Shown: positions 1 to 8,162 of the stretch, piece by piece | How the letters are laid out: each line of letters starts with the position of its first letter | How positions within the stretch are numbered: the stretch's first letter is position 1 | NCBI GenBank assembly: GCA_047630175.1 | Contig: JBLHVI010000025.1 | Span: forward strand, 1 to 44,456 | Length of the DNA stretch: 44,456 nt | Origin: UBA4582 sp047630175 | GTDB taxonomy: Bacteria; Pseudomonadota; Gammaproteobacteria; Pseudomonadales; Azotimanducaceae | Direction: 5' to 3' | Notes under the pieces: generated by a model | The model's database searches: none | What the model saw: the letters and a program-made list of their open reading frames with translations, nothing else | What the model was told of the DNA's origin: nothing | Position numbers and translations under genes: made by a program

Positions 1-206
1 CTTTTTGTGCGAGTGCTTTCTGCAAAAGTGTGCTCGAAAGCAGCGTGATGAATAAAGACAGATGTGACCTTTTCAGTGTGTTCGCTTCCAAAGTATTGCC
101 CTCTTAACGTGACATTACTTTGATTATGCGCCCTAAATGAAGGCGTGGTAAGTGCTGCGTGTCAACTGACCCGAAAAAGTACCTGTTTATGGCTAAAGCA
201 AGGTGA

Positions 207-923
207 TTAGTTTGCTTCTGCAACGTCTCCTGGTGCAGTCCATTGACCAGTAATCCAGCGTACCAGTAAGTAAACCACGGGCGTGTCTAGTGCGGTAAGG
301 AGTAGTTTGACGAGGTAAGTACCGATAATAAGCAAGGGTAGAAGCGCATTTGGAATAATGCCGTAGAAGGCGATAGCGTAAAAAATAGTGGTATCGAGTA
401 GCTGTGACACAGCGGTCGAACAATTATTGCGTAGCCATAGACCGCGCTCACCTGTGATGCGTTTGATGCGTTCAAAGATAACGATATCCAGTAATTGCGC
501 GATGACCGTTGCCGACAATGACGCGATGATCATACGGTCGGCGCTGGAAAATATCAGATTATAGGCCTCATTGTGTGGCCAACCAGGTGCGCCAGGCAGG
601 CGAGTGCCGAGCATATAAAAGACCGTGGCGAGCAGAAATACGCTAACCCCGAGATATACCATCAGTCTCGCTCGGGCTGCGCCCCAGACTTCGGCGACTA
701 CATCGGTGCAGGGAAATGTGATGGCATGCATGAAGGCGCCAAAGCTGAACGACAGCATGCCTAGCCCTAACCAGTTCATGTCCAAAGGAATGAGCTTCGG
801 GGTAAGGCCAGGCACTATGCCCCAGGCGCCGACATAGACACCCAGCAGAATATGGAATTTAGTTTCGCTTGCGATCTTGGTACGAGCCATCAACGACACA
901 ACGTAGACATAAAGGTCATTCAC
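207..923 (-). CDS. YhhQ/VUT-family transporter (probable queuosine precursor uptake)
   Basis: Integral inner-membrane protein of 238 residues with about six hydrophobic segments. It matches the vitamin uptake transporter (VUT, YhhQ/YpdP) family, whose bacterial members import queuosine precursors such as preQ0/preQ1. Visible family motifs are FPCTDVVAEVWG near residues 70-81, the usual FPxTDxxxExxG pattern, and STAVSQLLDT near residue 170. Length is normal. The first ATG has no good ribosome site; an internal ATG at 890 (MARTKIASE) is an alternative start. It is divergent from the MFS gene across 162 bp. No preQ1 riboswitch was seen upstream, so the substrate rests on family assignment only. 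Confidence 0.85.
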   Translation of the reverse strand: MNDLYVYVVSLMARTKIASETKFHILLGVYVGAWGIVPGLTPKLIPLDMNWLGLGMLSFSFGAFMHAITFPCTDVVAEVWGAARARLMVYLGVSVFLLATVFYMLGTRLPGAPGWPHNEAYNLIFSSADRMIIASLSATVIAQLLDIVIFERIKRITGERGLWLRNNCSTAVSQLLDTTIFYAIAFYGIIPNALLPLLIIGTYLVKLLLTALDTPVVYLLVRWITGQWTAPGDVAEAN

Positions 924-994
924 TATACAATGCGGCGCGGGGCCGTGGGGTATTTAAATAAAGGATAGATCAACCATGTTCGATCGTTGACAAG

Positions 995-1009
995 TGATGC
1001 AAAGCATCA
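995..1009. promoter_or_regulatory. Short palindrome in the YhhQ/MFS divergent promoter region
   Basis: TGATGC-AAA-GCATCA is a perfect 6-bp inverted repeat in the 162-bp region between two divergent genes. It could be an operator, but no regulator gene is adjacent and such a short palindrome can occur by chance. Confidence 0.2.
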
Positions 1010-1085
1010 GCGCCAGGGTTAGAAGAAAACGCGAGAGAAAAGCAGTCAAAAGTAAAATTCACGGCGTTAAAGTCAAAGGAACGGC

Positions 1086-2519
1086 ATGAAGTCTGACGAA
1101 CAACTTAAGCAGCAAGAACTCAAGCAGCAAGAGCTCAAGCAGCAACACCATTTGGAAGGCAATCTGCGGCGCTTCGTGCTGTTTAGGTTGCTGTATTCCG
1201 CGCGCTTCTATTATCCGGTATTCACCATCTTGTTTCTCGACTACGGGTTGTCTCTCGAGCAGTTTGGCATTCTCAATTTGGTCTGGGCTTTGACGATTGT
1301 CGTCGCGGAAGTGCCCTCGGGTGCGCTAGCAGATATTGTTGGGCGTAAACGTTTGTTGGTTTTCGCTGTGATCTTGATGGTGATTGAGATGACCCTGCTG
1401 GTGTTAGTGCCGATTGGTGCTTCATCGGTTTTATTTGCCGTCTTTCTTATTAATCGTGTGTTCTCTGGTCTGTCAGAGGCGGCGGCTAGTGGTGCCGATG
1501 AGGCGCTGGCTTATGACTCTCTGAAAGCATTGGGTCGCGAGGACGAATGGGCTCACTTGTTGGAAAAATCAACGCGTGTGGTTTCAGCTGGGTTTTTTGT
1601 TGCGATGATCTCGGGCGCGTTTGCTTATGACGCGAACCTGGTGAACGGTTTGTTAGCATGGTTCAGTCCCAACGCCAGCCTGGCGCCCGAAATGGTGATT
1701 CGGCTGCCCATCGTTTTGACCCTATGCACCTCAATCATTTTGCTATTTATAACGTTGGGGCTGCATGACATCGACCGGGTTGAGATTGCGCAGCGCCGCG
1801 CGGCAGCGTTGGCATCAGGCTTGGGGGTAAGTGCGATAGCAGAATCCTTTCTGCAGATCGTTAAAGCGGGACGCTGGACCCTAGGGCATCAATTTGTGCT
1901 GTTTGTCATTATCGCCGCGCTGTCGATAGACAGCGTCGCCCGGTCGTTCGTGATTCTGGCCAGTGAGTACTACCGCCTTATTGATATCCCGGTTTCTTGG
2001 TTCGGCTTTATCGGTGCGGGTATGTCGTTAATAGGCATCGTTTTAGCGCGCCTTTCCAGAGTGATGGTCACAAATTTGTCGCCGCTGATGAATTTCATGT
2101 GTCTGTCGTTGGTGCTGCTGGTGTCCCTGCTGGGGATAATGCAGATGGTGCCTTACTACGGCGTAGTATTTGCCATAGGGGCTTTTGCCATGCTGGGGAT
2201 GGTGCAGTTTCAGGCCAGCTATTACATCAATCGTGCGGTTGACTCCAAAATTCGGGCGACGGTGTTGAGCTTCAAAGGTCTCGCCCTGAATTTGGGATTG
2301 GGTGTCGCCAGTTTGCTGTATACCGCCCTTGTTAGTGCGTTGCGGGCGGGTTCTGCCCCGACAGTTCTGGGTGATGAGCTTCAGCAGCAGGTGTTTGTGT
2401 CATCGTTGCAGGCTTTTCCGCTGTATTTCCTTGGATTATTCTTGGTCACGGTTTTTCTTGCACGCTGGTTGTTTGCGAGTCGAGCGGTGTTCTTTGTGCG
2501 CCCCGGTAAGCCGCGCTAG
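1086..2519 (+). CDS. MFS transporter
   Basis: Major facilitator superfamily permease of 477 residues with about 12 hydrophobic segments. The loop between the second and third segments carries motif A in the form GALADIVGRKR (about residues 78-88). The start is well supported by AAGGA five bases upstream of the ATG. The first 20 residues are a polar, repetitive LKQQE tail made by a 15-bp tandem repeat, which is not a normal part of the family. The substrate cannot be read from the sequence. The gene stands alone, divergent from the YhhQ-type transporter and upstream of the M24 peptidase. Confidence 0.85.
   Translation: MKSDEQLKQQELKQQELKQQHHLEGNLRRFVLFRLLYSARFYYPVFTILFLDYGLSLEQFGILNLVWALTIVVAEVPSGALADIVGRKRLLVFAVILMVIEMTLLVLVPIGASSVLFAVFLINRVFSGLSEAAASGADEALAYDSLKALGREDEWAHLLEKSTRVVSAGFFVAMISGAFAYDANLVNGLLAWFSPNASLAPEMVIRLPIVLTLCTSIILLFITLGLHDIDRVEIAQRRAAALASGLGVSAIAESFLQIVKAGRWTLGHQFVLFVIIAALSIDSVARSFVILASEYYRLIDIPVSWFGFIGAGMSLIGIVLARLSRVMVTNLSPLMNFMCLSLVLLVSLLGIMQMVPYYGVVFAIGAFAMLGMVQFQASYYINRAVDSKIRATVLSFKGLALNLGLGVASLLYTALVSALRAGSAPTVLGDELQQQVFVSSLQAFPLYFLGLFLVTVFLARWLFASRAVFFVRPGKPR
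1104..1148 (+). repeat. 15-bp tandem repeat x3 in the MFS gene N-terminus
   Basis: Three consecutive 15-bp units of the form CTCAAGCAGCAAGAG (first and third copies diverged) encode LKQQE-LKQQE-LKQQH. The unit is a multiple of three, so copy-number change would keep the reading frame. Confidence 0.9.
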
Positions 2520-2698
2520 GGTTCCGCGCTGCAAAGGTTCTCAAGCGCCGAGCACTGCGTTCAGAGCACCATGTTGAGCCGATAATAATGCTAAGCTGCA
2601 GGGCGAGAATTCATATCAGGTTGACTGATCTGCTGGGCAACAATAATTGGATTCCAGCGACCATCAGTATCAGGAGCATCATTAGGAGTCGAGGCGCT

Positions 2699-4486
2699 TT
2701 GCAACATATTGAGAGTAGATTACAGGCCGTACGCGGCGATATGCAGGGCAGCAATCTGGATGCATTTTGGGTGCCCCGTGCAGATGAATATCTGGGCGAG
2801 TATGTGCCGGAGCATAACGAGCGTTTGCGCTGGATAAGTGGTTTTAAAGGTTCTGCGGGGCACGTTATTGTGCTGCGCGATAGGGCGGCGATTTTTGTTG
2901 ACGGCCGCTATACCGTGCAGGTTCGTCAGCAGGTCGCGGCGAGTTGTTTTGAGTACCATCATCTGATTGAGACGCCACCGCTTGCGTGGCTTTGCAAGGC
3001 GCTGCCGATGGGCGCACGCGTAGGTGTAGACGCGCGTCTGCACAGTTTTAATGATTTTAGAGTGCTGCAGGTTGCGTTCGCGAAAGCCCAGATTGAGCTT
3101 GTCGCGCTGACACACAATCCTATCGACCGCCATTGGCATGACAGACCTCAGCCCGTGTTGCGGTCAGCGCTTATGTTGTCGGCTGACTTCACGGGTGAGG
3201 CGAGTATGCTTAAACGTCAGCGCATCGGCGCAGCCGTTAAGGCTGCCGGCGCTGATGTGGCAATTATCGCGCAACTCGATGCGATAGCCTGGTTACTGAA
3301 TATACGCGGCACCGATGTGCCACACTTGCCTGTGATTTTGGGAACGGCAATCCTGAACGTGAATGGTGGTCTGTGTTTTTTCACCAATCCTCAGAAAATT
3401 CCGGAAGAGATCACCGAACATGCAGGTGATGGCGTTAGCATAATGGCCGAAGCAGACTTGGTCAGTGCCCTAACGGCGCTGGGTGAGACCGATATGTCGG
3501 TGCTGGTTGATCCGCAAGTGGTTAATGCCTTCTGCGTGCTGGCTTTGCAGGAGGCAGGTTGCAGGATTGTTGAGGCCGAAGACCCAGTGTTGTTGCCGAA
3601 GGCGCAAAAGAACTTTGTTGAGCTTGATGGTATGCGCGCTTGTCATCAGCGAGATGGCGCCGCGGTGTCGCGCTTCTTGCACTGGATTGAGACAGAAGTC
3701 GCGACGGGCAAGCTGCATGATGAAGGCGTGTTGGCTGACAGGTTGGCGCTATTTCGGCGTGAGTCAAACGAGCTGCGCGATTTGTCGTTTGATACCATCT
3801 CGGCTGCCGGTGCCAACGGTGCCATGTGTCACTACAACCACCTTAACAACGACCAACCCGGTGTGCTGGAGATGAACAATTTGTATTTGGTCGACTCGGG
3901 TGGTCAATATCCGGATGGCACGACAGATGTCACCCGTACCGTCGCTATTGGCGCGCCTTCGGCTGAGCATCGAAACAGATTTACGCTGGTGTTAAAGGGT
4001 CATATCGCTTTGGCAAGTGCGGTTTTCCCCCGAGGTACAACGGGGGTTCAGTTGGATGTGCTTGCGCGTCAGTTTCTTTGGCGAGCAGGCCTTGACTACG
4101 ACCATGGCACAAGTCACGGTGTGGGTTCCTATCTAAATGTTCATGAGGGCCCTCAACGTATTGGCAAGACAACGGGTGGCGGTGGTGCTGTGGCGTTACT
4201 GCCCGGTATGGTGTTGTCGAATGAGCCAGGTTACTACAAGAACGATTGTTACGGCATTCGCTGCGAAAATTTGATGATCACGGTGAAGCGTGCCGATGGA
4301 ATGCTAGCGTTCGAGACGATTACGCTGGCACCGTTTGACGCGCGACTGATTGACGTCAGTCTGCTCAGTCCAGGTGAGCTTGCGTGGATCAACCAATACC
4401 ATCAGCGTGTAGCGGAGCATATAGCGCCCTTGTTGCCTACCGCTGATGCTGACTGGTTGCTAGTAGCCACCGCGACATTGGTCTGA
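2699..4486 (+). CDS. M24-family Xaa-Pro aminopeptidase
   Basis: Cytoplasmic dinuclear metallopeptidase that removes an N-terminal residue preceding proline. About 595 residues, the usual length of the three-domain form: two creatinase-like N domains followed by the pita-bread M24 domain. All five metal ligands are visible (numbering from this start): D399 (VDSG), D410 (TTDVTRT), H473 (GTSHGVG), E509 (NEPGYY) and E523 (RCEN). The frame is open from an ATG at 2588, but the typical N-terminus (RLQAVR..., then VPRADE) begins just after a TTG at 2699 that has AGGAG ten bases upstream, so I prefer the TTG. No partner genes. Confidence 0.9.
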   Translation: MQHIESRLQAVRGDMQGSNLDAFWVPRADEYLGEYVPEHNERLRWISGFKGSAGHVIVLRDRAAIFVDGRYTVQVRQQVAASCFEYHHLIETPPLAWLCKALPMGARVGVDARLHSFNDFRVLQVAFAKAQIELVALTHNPIDRHWHDRPQPVLRSALMLSADFTGEASMLKRQRIGAAVKAAGADVAIIAQLDAIAWLLNIRGTDVPHLPVILGTAILNVNGGLCFFTNPQKIPEEITEHAGDGVSIMAEADLVSALTALGETDMSVLVDPQVVNAFCVLALQEAGCRIVEAEDPVLLPKAQKNFVELDGMRACHQRDGAAVSRFLHWIETEVATGKLHDEGVLADRLALFRRESNELRDLSFDTISAAGANGAMCHYNHLNNDQPGVLEMNNLYLVDSGGQYPDGTTDVTRTVAIGAPSAEHRNRFTLVLKGHIALASAVFPRGTTGVQLDVLARQFLWRAGLDYDHGTSHGVGSYLNVHEGPQRIGKTTGGGGAVALLPGMVLSNEPGYYKNDCYGIRCENLMITVKRADGMLAFETITLAPFDARLIDVSLLSPGELAWINQYHQRVAEHIAPLLPTADADWLLVATATLV

Positions 4487-4537
4487 GACGAGAATATTCC
4501 CAAAAACCAGCGCCAACAAAAAGAGAAAGGAAATGCT

Positions 4538-5404
4538 ATGGAACAGCTAGCGGGTAAGGTTGCGTTTGTCACAGGCGGTGCCAGTGGTCTAGGTCTAGCA
4601 ATGGTCCGGTCATTCAGTGGGGCGGGTATGAAGGTCGTTATCGCTGATATTCAAGACGATGCACTGGCAGCCGCGGCAGAGGAATTCAAGGACGCTAATG
4701 CTGAGGTCATAGTGATGAAAGTTGATGTCACGGATCGCGACGCCATGGAGCAAGCGGCTATCGATACGCTGGCGGCTTTTGGAAAAATTCACGTTGTTTG
4801 TAATAACGCTGGCGTAGCCACCTCAGGTAATGTTGCCGACATGAGCTACCAAGACTGGGACTGGGTAATGAAGGTCAATCTTGATGGTGTGATCAATGGC
4901 GTGGTGACGTTTGCCGATCGTATTCGGGCTCAGGGTGAGGGTGGTCACATTATCAATACGGCTTCTATGGCAGGCATGGCAGGGATGGGGGGCATGAGTG
5001 TGTATAACACATCCAAGTTCGCCGTAGTGGGTATGTCAGAAGCTATGCGTCAAGACTTAGCACCTTATGGTATTGGCGTTTCAGTACTGTGTCCTGCGTT
5101 TGTGAAAACCAACATTTACACCTCTGAGCGCAACAGGCCCAACGCACTAGGTGGCGCGACTGCCTCAGGTTTTGGGCAGTTAGGGGATGAGCCCGCTGCC
5201 GAGGTTGAGGCGCGGCGTGCGCAAATCATTGACAGTGCTCTGCCAGTGGAAATGTTCGGTGACATGGTGCTGCACGCTATCCAGACTGACGAGTTCTACA
5301 TTTTGAGCCATACCGAGCTGAAAGATCCGATGGGCATGCGGGCTAAAGCTATTGGTGAGGCTTTTGATACTTGGGGTGCTTGGCGCAAGGCGCACAATCA
5401 TTAG
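4538..5404 (+). CDS. Short-chain dehydrogenase/reductase (SDR)
   Basis: Classical SDR oxidoreductase of 288 residues. The nucleotide-binding motif TGGASGLG lies at residues 12-19, NNAG at 89-92, and the catalytic residues are S143, Y156 and K160 in YNTSK. An aspartate at the end of strand 2 (D37) suggests NAD(H) rather than NADP(H). A clear ribosome site (AAAGGA) precedes the ATG. The ORF lies 51 bp behind the peptidase gene and may be co-transcribed with it. The C-terminal region after residue 190 is longer than in minimal SDRs and sets the substrate, which cannot be predicted. Confidence 0.9.
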   Translation: MEQLAGKVAFVTGGASGLGLAMVRSFSGAGMKVVIADIQDDALAAAAEEFKDANAEVIVMKVDVTDRDAMEQAAIDTLAAFGKIHVVCNNAGVATSGNVADMSYQDWDWVMKVNLDGVINGVVTFADRIRAQGEGGHIINTASMAGMAGMGGMSVYNTSKFAVVGMSEAMRQDLAPYGIGVSVLCPAFVKTNIYTSERNRPNALGGATASGFGQLGDEPAAEVEARRAQIIDSALPVEMFGDMVLHAIQTDEFYILSHTELKDPMGMRAKAIGEAFDTWGAWRKAHNH

Positions 5405-5419
5405 AGCCGCATTAGAGCC
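5398..5419 (+). repeat. 11-bp direct duplication across the SDR stop codon
   Basis: CATTAGAGCCG occurs twice in tandem, so the SDR stop codon region is duplicated. It is one of several short tandem repeats of different unit sequence in this window. Confidence 0.8.
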
Positions 5420-5440
5420 GCAGGGAAATAGCATCTGCTG

Positions 5441-6826
5441 CTACCAAGGCCGTGCTGCAGCAATGGCCGTGAAATCTACGCGTCGGTCGTCTAGCATAAA
5501 TGCATAGCGACCGGTTTGTTTAATGTCTGGTCTGGCTGCCAAGAAACGCTGCATAGTTTGCGTTTCGTCTGGGCTTAGCCAAGCGGGTAAATCTGAGTTG
5601 GCGCGAAAATCGCAAACATGAGCAAGGTCAGCCAAGTAACGTTTTTGTTCAGATGTCAGCAGGCAATACTGCGACCGGAAGTAAGCCACGTCAGGGTCAA
5701 TGTCAATGAGGCTGGCAAGCCAGTAGCGACCCAACGAGGTCGTGATGGCGTCGGCTGCGCCGGGACCTGCGCGATCATTCAAATGTTGTGTGCGGTCGAT
5801 ATTATCCCATGATCCCGACACATCGGGACCAACCCGAATACCGTCGTAGATGCCCACCGAGGCAATGATAGGCGCGCCGCAAGCCAGCAGATAAGTTTCG
5901 TCGCCGGCGGCCTCGCGGATAACCTGACTGGCAGCGCGATACGCAGCCTCGCGGCCTTGGGGTGTGTGGTACCGGCCTGGCAGTGCGGCGCTGTAAAGAA
6001 AGTCTAGCTTTAAATAGGTGTAGCCCTGCGCCACCACATCGTGCACGCGTTCAGCTAGCCAGTGCAGTGAGTCAGCGCGGGTTACATCAAGCGTATACGT
6101 TGGGCCGCCCCAGTTCTCGGCTGCCACGACAAGCGCGCCCTGATCGTCCCGCAACAGCATTTGTGAATAGCGTTTGAAGACGGCCGATGACTCATCGATA
6201 AGAAAGGGTGCGAGCCATAGTCCAGGTCTTTTGCCGCAACTCGAAATACGGCTAGCCATGGCGGCCATGCCGCTGGCAAATTTACTGTTTGGCTGCCAGT
6301 CGCCATTAGATTTTTGCCAGCCGTCATCAATTTGAAAGACGTCAAAATCGAAGGCTGCCAAGTCATGCAAGACGCGTTCGAGGCGCTGCTCGGAAATGCC
6401 GTGGTAAAAGCTGTACCAAGAGCACCAGACGCTTCCAACACGCCGTTTACGCCAGCCTAACGATTGACTTAGTGCATAAGCATACTGATTAAAAACGTCG
6501 AGTTCCTCACCCTGAGCCTGAAACCAAGCCCCTGCGCCGTTGCCTTGCAGGCTTGTGCTGTCTGCACTTACCCAGTGGTCGACATCTAGAGCACCAAGCA
6601 AGCTGATCTGGCCTTCGCCTGTCTCGACGGCGCCGACCCCTGAGCCACCAGCCAGAGGGTCGTCAAGGTGTGCTGGGTCAGTTGCCTGACGTCGATGCGC
6701 GGCAATCATCGGATAGCGTACGGGCCCGGTTCGTGGCCGCCAACCCGTCACGCACCAAGAGTGCCAGCCGTGCTGATAAAACGCGCCGGCGTCATCATCC
6801 AAGTCTGTTTGGGCCGTAATCTTCAT
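5441..6826 (-). CDS. GH36-type alpha-galactosidase (compact form)
   Basis: Glycoside hydrolase of clan D, family 36 type, expected to release terminal alpha-galactosyl residues. Motifs: WCSWYSF (134-140), FQIDDGW (164-170), nucleophile D275 in YLKLDF, and general acid/base D335 in RVGPDVSGSWD. At 461 residues it is shorter than the usual bacterial enzymes of about 700. The large N-terminal beta-sandwich is mostly missing and the barrel motifs start early. No signal peptide is apparent, so the enzyme is probably cytoplasmic. No sugar transporter or regulator lies beside it. Convergent with the SDR gene. Alpha-galactosidase is the best guess, but raffinose-synthase-like relatives share these motifs. 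Confidence 0.8.
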   Translation of the reverse strand: MKITAQTDLDDDAGAFYQHGWHSWCVTGWRPRTGPVRYPMIAAHRRQATDPAHLDDPLAGGSGVGAVETGEGQISLLGALDVDHWVSADSTSLQGNGAGAWFQAQGEELDVFNQYAYALSQSLGWRKRRVGSVWCSWYSFYHGISEQRLERVLHDLAAFDFDVFQIDDGWQKSNGDWQPNSKFASGMAAMASRISSCGKRPGLWLAPFLIDESSAVFKRYSQMLLRDDQGALVVAAENWGGPTYTLDVTRADSLHWLAERVHDVVAQGYTYLKLDFLYSAALPGRYHTPQGREAAYRAASQVIREAAGDETYLLACGAPIIASVGIYDGIRVGPDVSGSWDNIDRTQHLNDRAGPGAADAITTSLGRYWLASLIDIDPDVAYFRSQYCLLTSEQKRYLADLAHVCDFRANSDLPAWLSPDETQTMQRFLAARPDIKQTGRYAFMLDDRRVDFTAIAAARPW

Positions 6827-7358
6827 GGCATGTTACTCGTTCTCAGTGAAGCATCGCAGATGCGTTCTAGATGCTTGCTAGATGCGTTTTAGATGAGCGT
6901 CATGTTAATACTTATCTGCGCTGGCGTCCGCCTCAAATACTAGCAGGTACGCCGCTCGGCACTCAGCAAACAAGGTTGAAAAGGCTGTTTCACCTGCTTA
7001 CCACGTAGTTCTTTTTACGCCAATAGTGTGGTCGTTAGCGGCGTCTTGCAGAAGGTGGAGCCTTATCGTAATGCTTTTCAGGCCGTCGGCAGTGACATTC
7101 AATGCGCCATGATCGCTGCTTAGCAGCGTCTCGTTAATCTGGCTCAGCAGCGGCAGTCAGATTGGGTTCATGCTTCGACCTGCTCTGCAGAGTGCGACAT
7201 CTGTCGGTGCGTTTAGGATAACCAGGTTAAGTTTTGAGAGCCGTCAAACAGGCAATGGGTGCGCATGGCTGTTGGCAATCACTGGTGCATTCGACGTTGG
7301 CGTGCTAAATAGTCGAGGTTGCCTTAATAGGCCAATGCAGAGACTGAATACTATCTTA
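6827..7358. other. Intergenic region with possible gene remnant
   Basis: Between the divergent GH36 and modA genes. Apart from the 11-bp repeats, the minus strand has a frame open from 7156 to a stop at 6998. It has no ATG and codes for about 52 residues of protein-like composition (for example SITIRLHLLQDAANDHTIG). It could be the decayed 3' end of a gene once upstream of GH36. The plus-strand modA frame is also open back to 7170, but that part does not resemble a signal peptide. No other feature seen. Confidence 0.3.
6858..6901. repeat. 11-bp imperfect tandem repeat x4 upstream of the GH36 gene
   Basis: Four adjoining 11-bp units: AGATGCGTTCT, AGATGCTTGCT, AGATGCGTTTT and AGATGAGCGTC. They lie 32 bp upstream of the alpha-galactosidase start, inside its probable promoter or leader. 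Confidence 0.8.
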
Positions 7359-8162
7359 ATGACCCTACGAAAAATGCTGTTGATCGTCGTGTGTTGGACT
7401 GCGGCGCAAGGGGTGCTCGCCAAAGAGCGCGCTGTAGAGATCGCTGAAACGATCAATGTGGCCGTGGCGGCAAACTTTGTCAGTACGTTCAAAGCGCTCA
7501 AGTCGACGTTTGAGCATACATCGGGGCATACGTTACGGGTGTCGTCCGGCTCTTCTGGCCGCTTCTACGCGCAGATCAAGAATGGCGCGCCTTTTGACGT
7601 GTTTTTCTCGGCGGATCAAACAACGCCAGCGCGTTTGGAGGTTGAGGAATTGGCCGTCGCCGGCAGTCGATTTACCTATGCAGTAGGTGCGCTGGCGCTT
7701 TGGTCTGCAAACCCTGACCTCGTCGTAGACGGCGCGCAAGTTCTGCGCCGAGGTGAATTTAACAAGCTGGCGCTGGCTAATCCTCGGCTGGCGCCATACG
7801 GTGCCGCTGCAATCGATGTGCTAACCCATCTCGGCTTGCGCGAGGCAACCATGAGTCAGTGGGTGCAAGGTGAGAATATCGCCCAGACCTATCAATTTGT
7901 GAGTACGGGTAATGCTGACCTAGGTTTCGTTGCCCTGTCGCAAATCAGCGCGCAGGGTCAGTCCGAACAAGGCTCCGCGTGGCGCATACCCGCCGAGCTA
8001 CATCAGCCCATCCTGCAAGACGCTGTGCTCCTGCGGCGCGGCCAGACGAGTCAGGCCGCTCAAGCGCTGTTGCACTTTATGCGTAGCAGTGAGGCCAGGG
8101 CCATTATTGAGGCTAATGGCTATGCGTGGCCGACGACAACTGCAACGTTATCCAGTCATTAA
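7359..8162 (+). CDS. modA: Molybdate ABC transporter periplasmic binding protein ModA
   Basis: Periplasmic solute-binding protein for molybdate/tungstate. The mature region starts with INVAVAANF, then SGSSGRFYAQIKNGAPFDVFFSAD-like segments typical of the oxyanion-binding lobe, and ALANPRLAPYGAAA in the second lobe. A signal peptide (MTLRKMLLIVVCWTAAQGVLA) fits the start at 7359; ATGs at 7335 and 7374 are alternatives and none has a strong ribosome site. About 267 residues, normal for the family. No modB or modC follows, so it is an orphan in this window. Its last 50 bp overlap, tail to tail, the end of the DUF885 gene. Confidence 0.88.
   Translation: MTLRKMLLIVVCWTAAQGVLAKERAVEIAETINVAVAANFVSTFKALKSTFEHTSGHTLRVSSGSSGRFYAQIKNGAPFDVFFSADQTTPARLEVEELAVAGSRFTYAVGALALWSANPDLVVDGAQVLRRGEFNKLALANPRLAPYGAAAIDVLTHLGLREATMSQWVQGENIAQTYQFVSTGNADLGFVALSQISAQGQSEQGSAWRIPAELHQPILQDAVLLRRGQTSQAAQALLHFMRSSEARAIIEANGYAWPTTTATLSSH

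Noticed and set aside
1..206. Possible coding or RNA feature at the left edge
   Set aside because: Short frames only, no start with ribosome site and no recognisable structure; it is downstream of the YhhQ-type gene.
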